A stretch of DNA of 64,000 nt from Cladocopium goreaui (taxonomy: Eukaryota > Sar > Dinophyceae > Suessiales > Symbiodiniaceae). The notes below the pieces were generated by a model, which was given only the letters and a program-made list of their open reading frames with translations, did no database searches and was not told the DNA's origin. Positions 43,368 to 56,900 of this stretch are shown here, in pieces. The position numbers were made by a program, and so were the translations under genes. Each line of letters opens with the position of its first letter. The stretch's first letter is position 1. The DNA is taken from the NCBI GenBank assembly GCA_947184155.2, contig CAMXCT020006569.1, positions 301,863-365,862 of the forward strand, in the 5' to 3' direction.

Positions 43368-43544
43368 ATGGCTGACTCTCGCAAGGCTTTCTCAAAGAAA
43401 CTGCTGAAAGCAGAGCTCTGCCAAGAGCAAAAGAACTCAGCGACAAGAGACTTCAAAGCCGCTGATTTTGCAAATTGTACTCGCAAGCCTGGACTCACTC
43501 CCAGTCCCATACCCGAGATTCCAGCTAATGTAATTGGAGTTTAA
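43368..43544 (+). CDS. Possible small protein, 58 residues
   Basis: ATG at 43,368 opens a 59-codon frame (MADSRKAFSKKLLKAELCQE ... PSPIPEIPANVIGV, stop TAA). A polypyrimidine-AG (gctttttccag) at about 43,327-43,337 could be a spliced-leader acceptor. Basic, helical N-terminus, Pro-rich end. No family recognised; could also be a first exon. Confidence 0.3.
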   Translation: MADSRKAFSKKLLKAELCQEQKNSATRDFKAADFANCTRKPGLTPSPIPEIPANVIGV

Positions 43545-44981
43545 GCAGTGGCTGAAGTCTAATTATGCAAACAATAGTCATCATTGATCATCAATATACA
43601 TACAGTATCTAGTTGAGGAGTGTCATTTGTTCAAACAAGAGCTTTCTTGTCAGACCTGGGCACCCGTTCCCGCAGGGGGGAAATGCATTTTTGTCGCACG
43701 CAGGGACTGCAAGTGAACGACGACTCTGCTGGGGAGACCCACAGATAGCAGGTGGGCTACAGGGGCTAGAATTTCCTCTATCACTATCAGAAGACTGATG
43801 GTTGCATCATTGATGGGTATGAGGGTAAAGAAAACTTTGCAAACAGATGAACCCGTGAAGCTAGTCCATGTTCCTGGTGAGCAAAGAAAACGAATTGAAA
43901 CAAGGCAGGTGTTTGCAGCGGGCTAAGTGCTAGCTCCTCAACTGCTCAGGTCATTGCTTAGATCGGAGAGGGCTGACAGCCCTTTTAGGCTGACAATCAC
44001 TTTCTGCAGGGATGGTTTCTGCCAAAAGATTGTGCCTCCAAATTGTTTCACGCGACCCTGAAAGACCGGGGGTCAGGCAAAGAACTACTTGGAAAGCTGG
44101 TTTACTTCTAAGAAGTAAGCCTTGAGTAGGTTTGGTAGCTATGGACATTTCGCAGATATTCTCCGAATCAGAACGTGGAAAAAAATCAGGATGGGAGAGC
44201 TGCAATCCGTTGTCCTCCGAGCCTCCGAGCCATTCCAAACTCGAAAACAAAGAGAATGAATATGCCTTGCTGAGCGAGGAAGTCTTCGAGCAACCTCAAT
44301 ATGTAGAAGTCTTCAACTTATGTGCGATTTTTCTTTCTGGCTGGGGATTGGATTTGAACGTTTGTATGGTCCTTTTATGTTGATGTACACGCATTTCGCG
44401 CTGCGTAGCCAAGATGCATGAGTTGCCCGGAAGTTTTTGGCTGAAGTGAAGCTAGGCAGTCTTTTAACCTCGCACTGGTGTACAGCAACGTGTGTTGTTC
44501 CCATGGTTCAAGCCTCAGAATGCATGAAAATAGATCAATTGTGATCTACATACTCGTAGTATCTATATTAGATTATTGAATAAATACATACCTGATGACA
44601 TACCTCATATGTGTGTATGCATAATTATACTATATATATATGTGTGTGCATATATATATATATATACATAAATATACGTATACATATAAACACACATATA
44701 TATAATAAATACATATATAAACATATATATATATATAATATATATATAAATACATATATAAACACATATATATATATACACATATAATCACACACATATA
44801 TATATATATAAATACATATAAACACATATATATATATACATACATACATATATAAACACACACACACATATATATATATAAATACATATAAACACACACA
44901 CACATATATATATATATAATACACTATATATAGTATATTATAGAAATCAAGAAAAGGATAGTGATTCACCAGGGATCCCAG
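43545..44981. other. Intergenic, large TA/CA tract
   Basis: 44,625-44,945 is an almost pure mixture of TA and CA dinucleotides. No coding signal could be confirmed; N-terminal Hip exons were sought here and not found. Confidence 0.5.
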
Positions 44982-47900
44982 GCGGTTTCACCAGCTCAGG
45001 TGGAGCCCTCGGAAGTGCAGGCACTGGAAAGTCTGATCGAAAAGCTGACGGAGGCGATCGATGGGGAAAATGGATTGATGCATCAACATATCCCAGAATT
45101 TATGTCTTGATATGGACAGCAATCATTATTATCTTGATATTAATATGATGCACATCTTATACAGTGTATATATATATATACATACATTTGAGGCATGGAT
45201 AATATTCATGATGGATGATCGAATCATGGACACGAGTCTTGAGCGCGTTTCGAAACCAATCGCTGGATGTATACTTTGCTGAGTGGCAGAGCGCGACCCG
45301 CGCGTGCGATTTTGTGTCTCTTATACGTATATGGCCCCATGTATAAACACCTGGGAAATAACATGTCTGAAATGTACAACTTCACTGGGAAACGGAGTTG
45401 CTTTAAGCTGTGAGTTTGAGTTCAGGATCCTTCACTCCTCTACGATCCAAAGCTCAAATTCTTCAAGGACAGTTTTCTCGGCAGTATTTCATGATATTTC
45501 ATGGTTCATTGGATGCGGATCACTACCTATAGGTAACCACTGTTTGCGGGTTCACTAGAGGTACGGGGGTACCCATGGCCAGAATGGGACTGCAGCATTG
45601 CATGCAAATCCGCATTGGATAAACATGGAGTTGATAGAACCGATGACCCAAAATTGTGTTGCCCTAACTCTCAAATCTCGAGCTATACCCTAAGGACTTC
45701 ATCTTGAGTTGCGGTGGGAAGGCTGGGTGACTGCTGTATGTTGCTGTTATTGCTCTTACTGTCGATCACTGACTAGTAGTAAACTTATCACGACTATAAG
45801 CAGTATGATCATCATCATTGTGATTCTTGATATTCTCAAAAGTATTATTTCCTAATTACTTCTAATAACTTCTACTTCTGTTTCTATATTTTCTATTGTT
45901 TTCTATGTTTGCTTTTTGCTATCATCATGGCAATATTCTGTTGCCAAGCCAGGTCCCAGAGCCAAAGCCGAAAGCCAAGGCTGAGCCAAAGGCACCGGAA
46001 CCAGAGCCGGTTTGGAGCTCAGCTGACGAATCCCCCCTTTTTTGGGCCATAAGATGGAGGAGATATCTCCGTTTGAAGAGGGAACATGTCGTTTTGAAGC
46101 GTGTAATTTGGAAACTCAAGAAGCTTGGTAAGTTACCTTAAGCCAACCATTTTATGGGGAGATATCGCAGGGATAGAATGGGGTTCGGGGGATGCCCCAA
46201 GTTGCTGCCATTTTGATAGGGAAAGGATTCAAGCGTCATAATTGGGGGTAGTCGATTTTCAGATAAACCAATGTTTTGGTACAATATGTATTATATATAT
46301 ATACTGTATACAACATAATAATGATGTTTATAAAGTAACCCACTTTTGTCTACCAACATCTTGGTTCACTTGGATGTGGCAAACAGCCATGTAATTAGCC
46401 AGAGATCGGACGCTCGACCACCATGAGGCAAAGGTGGAGGAAGAGGAGGACCTTTGAAATTCGCATATCCTAGGGATCACAAAAAGTACATGTGCAGCAA
46501 GCTCTTGTTGCGATCGGGTAGAGATGTCATATCACGAGTATATGTATTATATAGACACATACATGTAGAAATGATCTATTACATGTCTACATAAGATATA
46601 TGTACAGTGTACATACATTGACACATAATATACCAATGCTAAGCCTTGTAAAGCTTCGAGACATAGCCAGATTTGTGATGCCACTGGGCATGGTATGTTG
46701 CCATGTGGCCATGTTGAGGAAGAGCCCGAAGAGCCTGAAGAACCTGAGGAACCGGATCCAGAGAGGCTGGAAAAGGCCAGATTTGCCATGTCAGCAGATT
46801 GCAAAGTGGCATCGAAGTTTCCAAGCAAGTTTTTCCAAGCAAGTTCCACCTTTTTTGGCTGGTTGTTCAATCTCTTCAAATTAAATCCTGGCCAAAGGCT
46901 GTGAACATACCAATTTTCAGAGTCATTGCTTGGTTTGGAGGAACGAAGTTCCAAACCCTGCATAGGATACGGAGCCATATCCCTCACAAGGACCGTGCGG
47001 AGCTCAGAGGAATTCCCGATAGGGCCGATAGGGAGAGGATCTCGAAATGCAAACCGTCCCAGGTCCGGAGAGCTGGATTTGAGCGACGATCAACTTGACA
47101 AGCAAGGAGAGCTGAAGCAGGACTGGGATGACTGGGATGTTCACTGGGATCAACTGGGCACCTTAGGATCCACATGGATCCACCACATGTAGCAGCGGAG
47201 AATGCTGGAGGTGAACTTTTTAGGTCCTCACCAGGTTTGTTTTGTAGTCACAATAATTCTTCCTATCACTTCTGCGAAGCAACAGAAACACAACCCTTCT
47301 GTATTAGGAGAGGTAACCATGAACAGCAAACATTTCTATGTAGGGCTCTTCTTTCAGTGCGTTGGTGAACCATTCTGTCGCCCGAGGCGGCTGCAGAAGC
47401 TCTGGAAGATGGCGATTTGTCCAAAGCCTTGGAGAAGATGACCCAGGCGGCCCCGGATGTGGATATGCTCAAGTGGTAAACCGAATGCCACAAACCTTCA
47501 ATTGGGAATGGCTGTATATATATATGGCTGCAGTGTATATATATATTAAACATAATATATATATATATATGTTAATATATATATATCGCAACCATTTCCA
47601 TTTCATTTGGTACAAAGGGGGATGGTGTATTCTTGCGTTTACCGCATTAGTAAGCAAATAAACAGTCAAACGGACCAAGTATTGCAGTGGACCTTTCCCG
47701 ATCTGTGGCTTAACAGCCTAAGATCAGGACAATTGACTCTCACATTTCAACATGGAGATGGATCAGACGCTTTATTTGTAAAAGCCATATTTACGGGTGC
47801 TTAAGTGCTTGAACATCCATTCACCAGACATTTTGGTGTGAAAACCGGTTCACCAGGGTTTGACCCATAGCCAGCGTAGGCTTTCGAGATTGGCAACGTC

Positions 47901-50900
47901 TCCGCCATGATGTCGAAATCCCGGCAGGGAAGAGGGACCATGCTGTTTTTGGGATGGAAACTAATGTAGGAAAAGCAATGCCATAAACCACCCATTTGGG
48001 AATGGTTTATACAACCTATAAACATGATCATGTGGGGGATGTTTTATTATTGTTTTACCTACATTACTGGGTTTCAGTCATGATCTACGAACTCAATCAG
48101 TGAACATGACATACTTCCACCTGCCAGAAAGTGTACCAAGTCGTTGTTTTCTTGTCTTGTCAGATCGTAGGAAATGCCTTTTGCCGACACTACAACGCGT
48201 GCCACTTGAGGTTTGCCAAACGTGCAGAGGTGCTTTTGAAACTGAAGAGACCGTGCGCCTGCATTGCTGGAGACCTAAGACGCAGCAAGGAAACGCTGCA
48301 TTAGTTCTTTGTGGAGGGACACAAAATCAGTTGGTTTCATGTCATGAAGTGGATTCGCAGTGAATATGAAATACAATCTATACCAATCTATACTGGTCGA
48401 TACTGGAATTAGAGTACAATTAGATGTTGTCCCACTTTGCATGCATATGTATGTATATGTGTGTATATATATATTGTTCTCATGTTGTAGATATTGGTTT
48501 AAATCATACGCATTCAAGGAATTTCAAATCTGGGCAAATGTTTGTGTGTGTTCCATTCAGTTTATTTTGGGTATTATTATAGAGTGAGGTGTATATCGTG
48601 CCTTGGTCACAGACCAACATGTGGGTGGATGGCCTGAAGATCCAAGGGTCCCTGACAGACATGAGAGCTCAATTTATGTCATAGAACTATCCTTTTGTTT
48701 GCACATGCTTCTGAGATACTTCTGAAAATCTATATTATGTAGATACACACACACATACATACGTACATATATGTCATATATGTAACATTATCCAGTATTT
48801 AAGTAGAATTATACATACAAATCTGTATAATATATACATACATTATATATATATACATGATACACAACTCATCAGCACCAGCAATGCACGGCGCATCTTC
48901 TCGGCTCAGGGGCTTTTCCGACCAGGCCCTCGCCATGGGTCAGTGTGCTCCATATTTCTACTGCGGTTCCAGCTTCGCCCACGAAGTGAAGCGCCTCGGG
49001 TTGATGGTTTCGGCGGTGGATTTGGGGGACTTTTCCGGAGGAATTTTCAGGTTGATGGTTGGGTTTCCCTTATTAAGACAACAGAAACAACGGCCTGAAG
49101 CCGATTTATCAATGGAGTTGGTCCTGCCATTGTTGATGTCTGCGATTGTGAAATGCTGCTGTGTTTATTTTTTGGTGTGGTTGATCATGTGGTGCCATCT
49201 GTTTGCAGGATTTGTTTCTGCAAATTAAGGTTTTGCTATTTGCTGCTAGCATACTATAGGACAATGGAAGTACTGACTTGCAGAAGTAAAGAGACCTGCG
49301 GCACTGCATGGATTGGATCACTGTGACCTGACACGCTACGCGAGGAACCACGATGGAGGTTCTCACATGGTTTCGAAGCAGCAGCTGGAGGAAGGCCTCG
49401 CACGCTTCAATCAGGTGGGTGCGATTTCCGCCCAGCCGCTTGCTTCAGAATCAGACTTGCAGACTTTACATTTGGTGAAGTAAGACAGAAGCTTGGTAAA
49501 AACCATCAAAAACCTGGTGAACGTCATAGAAAACATGGATCTTTATCGTTGCCCCAGAATTTGGTCATGGATTTCAGCCAGAGATGAAGTGATGCACAAA
49601 GTGAACCGCTGAGGTCTATCCGGAATGGACCGGAGGCCTGGAAACATGCCTTCAGTACCTCTGCTGGCAGATTGTCGTGGTGGAAGAATTCTGAAACCTC
49701 AAGAACTACTTCGGATTCAGAAACTATGTCTTCGAAACTACAGTTGAGAAACTAGATAAATCATATAAATCCATCATAGAAACTAGAGTTACAGGAGTTA
49801 CAGGACACGATTCAGAAACTACGTCTCCGAAACTGCAGATTCCATATCTCCTGGACCAAGGCATAGCAGCGGGCTTGCTGAGGGGCGTGCACCAACATGT
49901 GCCTCGAGTTGTTAGGAGCGGACACCAAGCAGTTCTTCGTTTTGAAAGCATTGTTGGAGATTAATGATATTATAATGCCACCACAAGAGCACACTTTGTA
50001 ACAGCTTCTTCCTGTCATCAGACCATATCAGACCTATATAATATGATCAGCTAGCAGGTATTGACTTACAGTGGTTATCAGATGCTATTAGTAGGCTCAT
50101 CATCATTTCAACAAGCACTGAGAATCCCAGTGGACTTGGCAGCCTGAGAATGAGAGGAGTGTCGACTTTGCGGAGGGCACTGACTGCACACCTCACTACT
50201 CGAAACTGCCCAGCGGAGGGAAAGACGTCTTGGCCACACTTTGCGTGAAACTCTCGCAAAAAGAGGTGCCAATTGGGGAGTAGTCACGAGTCCAGGTTTC
50301 CATGGTACCTTGACCTTCCAAAGATTGTACCAGCTTGGCACTTTGGATCTCCACCCGATCTTAAACGGGTACCTTCGTCTATGTCTATATATGTTTCTTG
50401 CTTGGTCGCTAATTTGCACTAGAATTACTTGAAGTCCTGGATGTGTGGATGCTCGTAAAGGTCGATACGTTGGTCCACAGTTGGCAGGTCATCGACTGTT
50501 GTTGTCAGAACTTTAACTCTCAGACGGAGAAGACTTGAGTTCCAGATGTCATTTGAGCAACGCCTTGAAAGGTTTATGGCGAAATTGCTACCCGCTCGCG
50601 GATTGGTGCTTACTTGCGTCTAAACGAGGAGGTTATTTTTTCCATTCTCCGGCTGCCAACGAATCTCAGCCACCTGGATGCACAACAGCTGCATGATTCT
50701 TTGACACATCTGCACAAAGAGTGCCATGAAGTCAGTAATCAATCAGCAGGCAGGTTTTGTATGCGCAAGACAAGCATGAATTGTAGGGATATCAGATGAC
50801 AACACTATAGTACCATCATTTCTGCTCAAAGCTTTCCATGTTGGATCTGAGGTGAATCTCCTTTGGTTGTCGAAGTCTATGGCTTTGATTTTACCAGCTT

Positions 50901-53900
50901 GCCAGAGATTGTCAGACTTCGTCAGCATCTGAAGCAGGTGCAACTGTGGAATCGCAGCGGCCCAGCAGTGGAGTACACCCTCCGGAAATGGGTGGTGAAT
51001 GGACATGGGGGTTTCCTACAATGGGGAATCCCTCTTAACCATTGGTTTCCCCATGGAAAAGTGCCAACACACAGCCTTGGATGATCTTGGGGTCCCTCAT
51101 TTAAGAACCTCAAATCTGAGCTGGACACTTCCACTAGTTGACAGATGCAACACGCAATGCCGGTGCCTCATAGTTTCCTATCACTTTCCCAGCACCATTA
51201 GCCCCCTTGTCCTGGTGTTTCTGTTGTAAAGACCATATGCTTACGTGTCTTCAAACGGATTGACATGATGTGTTTGCTACATAATTGTGCATGATATATA
51301 TATATATACACACACCTCACCTACACACACATATATATATATACACACCTGTATACGAACACAGTGAATAGGTGAATGCATGAATCAATCAGCAGAACAA
51401 AAAGACCCGCTCGCTGCGCTTGCCAGGTGCTTGGTCCGGAGTATTCGCGGAAGAGTGCAGTGGAGTGGTATGAAAAATACAAGGATGATTTTTGCCCGTT
51501 GAAGGACTCTTGGAGATGCTATGAGAACGGATCTACATGATTTTCCTTTCTACTTGTATGATACTCCAAGTCTTCTTTTCCATACTTTACAATGCTACAA
51601 GGATCTACAAGGTCTCAGTTACCAGTACTGGTCCAAGAACATGTTGCTGCCCGGGGAGGGGACAGAGTGTTCTGCAAGACTCAATACAGAATATGTCACT
51701 TGATTTCGCTTGTTGTTTGGGACCGAGTTTTTGCAATGCTTCTGCTGTTCATTGAACATACTTGGACTGTTTGGACCATGAACAATGCATTCCTTGCGCA
51801 TGTACAGCTGGCAGTCACCACGTACCCCTCAACCAAGAAATCGCCGTAACAGACTCGGTTGGATTTTGAACCTGGGAACACAACAAGCGCAACCCAAATC
51901 TCACAGATGGTAGCCATGGTTGCTATTGGAGCTGCTCCCTCGAATCCAAGGATTCCAAATTGCGGAGGATCCTGGCGTCAGTATTTGAAGTGCAACTGGG
52001 CAGGTAGATGATGGTAGATGTACATCAACCTGGAAGTTCGAAATTGAATTTGCATAGTTTTATAGACTTTTTTTGTTTTCGGGACTTTATTAAATAATAT
52101 TACTCGATGTGGTTTCTTCTCTTTTGCAGTCTTTTGCTTCATCCAATCGTGATATGGAAAGACCTCCCTTCCTTTTCTTGTTCGCTCAGGGGGATGCATA
52201 CCTCGCTGTTGCTCCCTGAGTGGGCAATCGGCAGAGCTTTGTGGGGGATGCTGAACATCACAACACGCTCGTGCGACCGGCAAGTGATGCTGCGTCGTGT
52301 TTGAATCGAAATGTGAAAAGTCGAAACGCACCTTGAAGATTCTTCTCAATGTCGGCTTGATCCAGTTTGCAGTGTTTGAAATGGTGTTCTTTTTTCTTAA
52401 GTTTTCTCACTCCATCAGTTTGCTCTTCAATCACTCAGGGGTCTACCTCTGGCTGTGGGACTCCACCAGTATCGGATGAATTTGAAAGTCTCTTGAGCCA
52501 CAAAGGCTGTCCTTGTCCGACAGGTACAACAGATTCGAATTCTGGGATGAAGGTCGGAAGCTCGCCTCAACTGGCAATTTTCCCAGTGACCCTGTGGGTG
52601 GCAAGAGTTCTTCTTAGTTTCGCTTGCTTGTATCTTTTCTTTTGCTGCTGTGGCTGTGGTGTAGAGATTGATTTTGATGAACAATTCATGTTAATTCATG
52701 TTAACATTCATGAGATTAGTGTTGATTGATTTTGATTGATGTTAACGAAGGCGGTGGATTTTGCTTCAGGAATGGCATCAGAGTCACCGTACGCTGTCCG
52801 TCTCTGACGGACCCAGATGATGTTGAATGTTTACAGCTCCTTGGTACCTCCAGGTGGAAATTGGGAGGGACAATGGACGGGTTCGTATGATTTTTCCCGA
52901 TTATTTACCCTTCTGGCAATTTAACATAGCTATACATAGCTATTGAACATGGTGATCTTCCACAGTTATGTTAGTTTACCAGAGGGTAATATGTATGCTT
53001 CCAATTTGTCAATTTCTATTTCCATCTATTATTTTTGTGGGTGATGGCAGTGATGGCTATGTAAACCCTACCATTTAGTGGCTCCGGTTCCGCCCAGAAA
53101 CACCCGCGACCTCTTTGAGTTGCAAAGTGCCACCGCGGGCGATCGGCGCATTGGAGAGAGGTTTTCCACCTCGGCCAGGGAACCCAGTCCATCAACTGTT
53201 GGTGGATCATTTTGAAGTGTCAATGATAGGGGATTTATCTTCAAATTTTGTGATGTTTTATGGGACTTTGATTCAGAATATGGGAGTTGATAAATGAAGG
53301 TTGGTTGATGAAATTCGGGGATTTTACCCCTCAATATATTGGAGATTACAATCCGTGAGCTGAGAACAATCCCGGTCTTGAACAACCAGTGTTTCAGTTT
53401 GTAGCTGTAGCTTAAAACCTTGCCTTCGCAAGTCAACTGGAAATTCAAAGGCGTGGGACAATCCTAGCTTCAAAATTGTTGTGTCAATTAGAAGAATTAG
53501 ACTCACTCTACATGAAACCAGCAACCAACAAGAGCTGACTCATGCTCCAAAGACATCCAAAGACACTGAAGCCAAGAGAAATCGGTAGCGCCCGTGGTAC
53601 TTTGAAGTTCTTCGTTCTGAGGCCTACAATATCGGTTCCATGAGCTTTGGCCGACCGCTTGGACATTCAGGTGGTGTGGGCCATGGGGGTTGTGAAAATC
53701 AGTAGACTGCAAGCCTTTTTGGGCCATGGAGACAGCTGTGGAGACAGCTGGGTCATCTGATGCGCCTCTGGTATGTGATTGTTGACGATTATTGTATCAT
53801 GTGCTTATCTTGACTGAAAGCTGCACATTTGCAGAATTCTTCACATCTTGAGATCGATCCATAGGTCTGAGCTGTTTTTTTGTGCGCTGCATCGCGCAGG

Positions 53901-56900
53901 TGCAAAGCCAGCTGTGATCGCCAAAGTGCTCCTTGGATTTGCAAGAAGTTTGACAATAGGTGATCCCTAAATCCACTGTTGAATCATCATTATCCTCCTT
54001 AAAATGACCATGCATATCTATACATGGGGTGTAACCCATGGATTCAGACCTACTCAAATGACGTTTAGATATGTTTAGATACTTTTTTGGACTCAGGGTT
54101 CAGGTATGGCTAAGCAATGCTGAGCGACCCAGAGAGCCAGGTTCTCAGCAGCCAGCAAATGGGGTCCTGGTAGGTCGGGATGGCAGAGCTCCTCGGATCT
54201 ACTCGTCGGGCAGTGGTTGCGGATTGTGAATTGAGAAGAATTGGGGTGGTTGAGTTGCTGTTGCAACTGCTGGGATGTTTTTTCCCGTGAAAATAGTGAA
54301 TATCTTCTTGAGCTGGAGGGGATTGTATGGGATTGTGGGACACTTAGCATCGACAGAACCTGCGGCTGTTGCTGGGTGCTGTAGGAATGAAAACGTTTGG
54401 ATACAGCAGGACGAGAACAAGTACACTGAGCAATGATGTCCACTTTGAAGATCGCACTCGTTCTAAGATGTGGTTTCTAGGATTGGAACGAAGCAACTAC
54501 GCAACCTACATAGTGACAGTCAGTGACATTTTGTGTTTGGTGAAACACAGCAGAGAACCTTAGGCTACGATGACACGTGGGAGTGCACGGACCTGAAAGA
54601 TCACCTTGGGAATGTGATCGAGGAGCAAGGCGAGCTTGGCGAGCTTTAAACTCTTATCCGGTGGCCTGGTGAACTAAAAAAATCATCAAAATAGCTGGTA
54701 GATGATTGGTATGATTGGTAAATGGATGTTGTTTTCTTAATCATGGTTTATAATGATATTATATAAACTTGATTAAAGCATATTAAACCCATCCTCAGAT
54801 ATCTCAATGAATTATGCAGGCTTTGGCAGCCTCTGCAGGCCGAACGATCTGGATCACTCCTGGTGCTGGCCGAATCCCTTCCACACCGAGACAACGAGAG
54901 GACATGATTTCTACAGAGGCAGGGAACCACTTGACATTTTGGGCTGGGCAATTTATATGATTTTAAAATTTTATATGTATGTAATTCTCCATATGCGTGG
55001 TGGATCCTGTATTGATGGAAACTGCACTGGCTCTGCCAGCTGAAGCAACACCCAAACAGGCTTCCCAAACATACCTCATTCTCTGTGCCAATGTCCTTTG
55101 GGGCCGAGGTTGACAGAGCAGACAACGAGGCAGTGCCGTCCAAAGCGAAGATGTGGCTTTTACCAACACTACTTTTGCTGGCAATGACTTGCTTGCTCAT
55201 GTCAATCCTCTCATCCTTTTCCCGTCCCTTGGTTGCAAAGTGTTGCAAAGTTCCTTGACTCGGACACAGCAAACAAGATCTGGACAATGAGTGACATCAA
55301 GTAACTTCTATGACTGTCATCGATACGATCTGGACACAGACGCACACATCCACACTGTTGTATGCACATCCCCAACATACATGCTGCATACATACCTGCC
55401 ACCTGCCCCAACATCCATCCCACATCCGTCACTGCGCAGAGTGCGTCACCAAGGTATGGCCTCCGCATGAGCCTTTTGAACAAAGTGGATGATGTGGTTG
55501 GGGATATTTTCGAAGAATCCTAGGGATATATGTCATAATATGACATCTTGAAGTGGATGCAGGTAATTCTTGGATCATGGGGATAATCCTTTTGATGTGG
55601 ATATTTCAAAGAATCTTCAGAACTTGGCACTTGGCTTCCAGCATAAATCCATCTCCCAGCGCTTAGCTGGCGGTGAAGCGACCTCGCTGCGTCCTCATCC
55701 CCAGCTACGAATATCTTTCAGCCAATGATGGGAGATGCACAGAGGCGAACTCACGAGAATCATAGAAGGCCAGTTATTTAATATAATTTAATATGATATG
55801 ATATAATATAACATAATCACCATTTTTGAAGGATCTTTTGCAATTTCGGAAGGGAAAGGCAGGGCCTCCAGGGGTTGCCACTTGCCTCACCCGTCATGGT
55901 GCGTCTCACCCAGTGACGTCGTGACATTTCGGACATTTGATCCGTGGGCGAGGAGATAAAACGCTGATCTTAGTGAGAGAGATGAGACGCATCTTATTTC
56001 CACAAGACTGGGGTTCACCCATACTCATATTTCACGTGTTCTACGTGAGTCCAGCAGCAGTTTGCCCAGGCCGACTGTGATGCAGCTTTGAAGATTAACC
56101 CAGACAGTGGCAAGGCTTTCCGAGTCAGAGGGAAGGCGGGCGGATTCACCCGTCGTCTGCTGTTTTTGCGTTTGGTAAAAAAAAACTGCTTTACCCTCCA
56201 GTCAACAAAGAATCCATAGGTTCCATTAGGAAATATAGGGACTGATTCGAAGCATGGTGGATTTTCCATAGCTATGTTAGTTTACTGAAGGGTATCCCAA
56301 GGGGGAAGACATGACCGCAACATATCCCGACAGTGGAGGCACACCGCTTGCTCGGCCACTGGGAAGAGGCACCTTCCGGCGGTTGCCTCATCAACTTTGG
56401 GCATTAATCATATTCATCATTGATATTTATATATTGCCTGGATTTGCTGAAAAATCAAGGTATTTCAAGTTACGGTTGCTTTTTTCATAGGAACATTCTG
56501 GTCAAACAACTGTCAAACATGGGATTTGGGGGAGAATTCCTGCGAGTTTTTTTGGTGATTTTCGTCCCACTTTCCAGGCTCATCAAGATCTGGCAGAGAG
56601 TCAAAAGCTGGACTTCGACGACGACACCGCCGAGGTCTGTCACCAAAAAGTGTCAGGAAATTCACAGGCCAACTCACGACTTTATCTGAATCGAATTGAA
56701 TTGACTAGTTTTGAAGAGAGGGCAGCCACAGGTTTGTTGGTTTTCGCCGTGCCAGTTACAGAAGTTTGTCGATGCGAAGTACAAGAAGATTGCAGAGCGC
56801 AAGAACAAAGAAAGGACCCAATTTCGGTGTGTTGACTGATCTCCACTGCTGGTTGACTGGATTCCAAGTCACAAAACTGGTCCGGTACCTTTGGGACCGT

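Noticed and set aside
44625-44969. Tyr/Ile-rich ORFs on the - strand
   Set aside because: Translations of a TA/CA dinucleotide tract.
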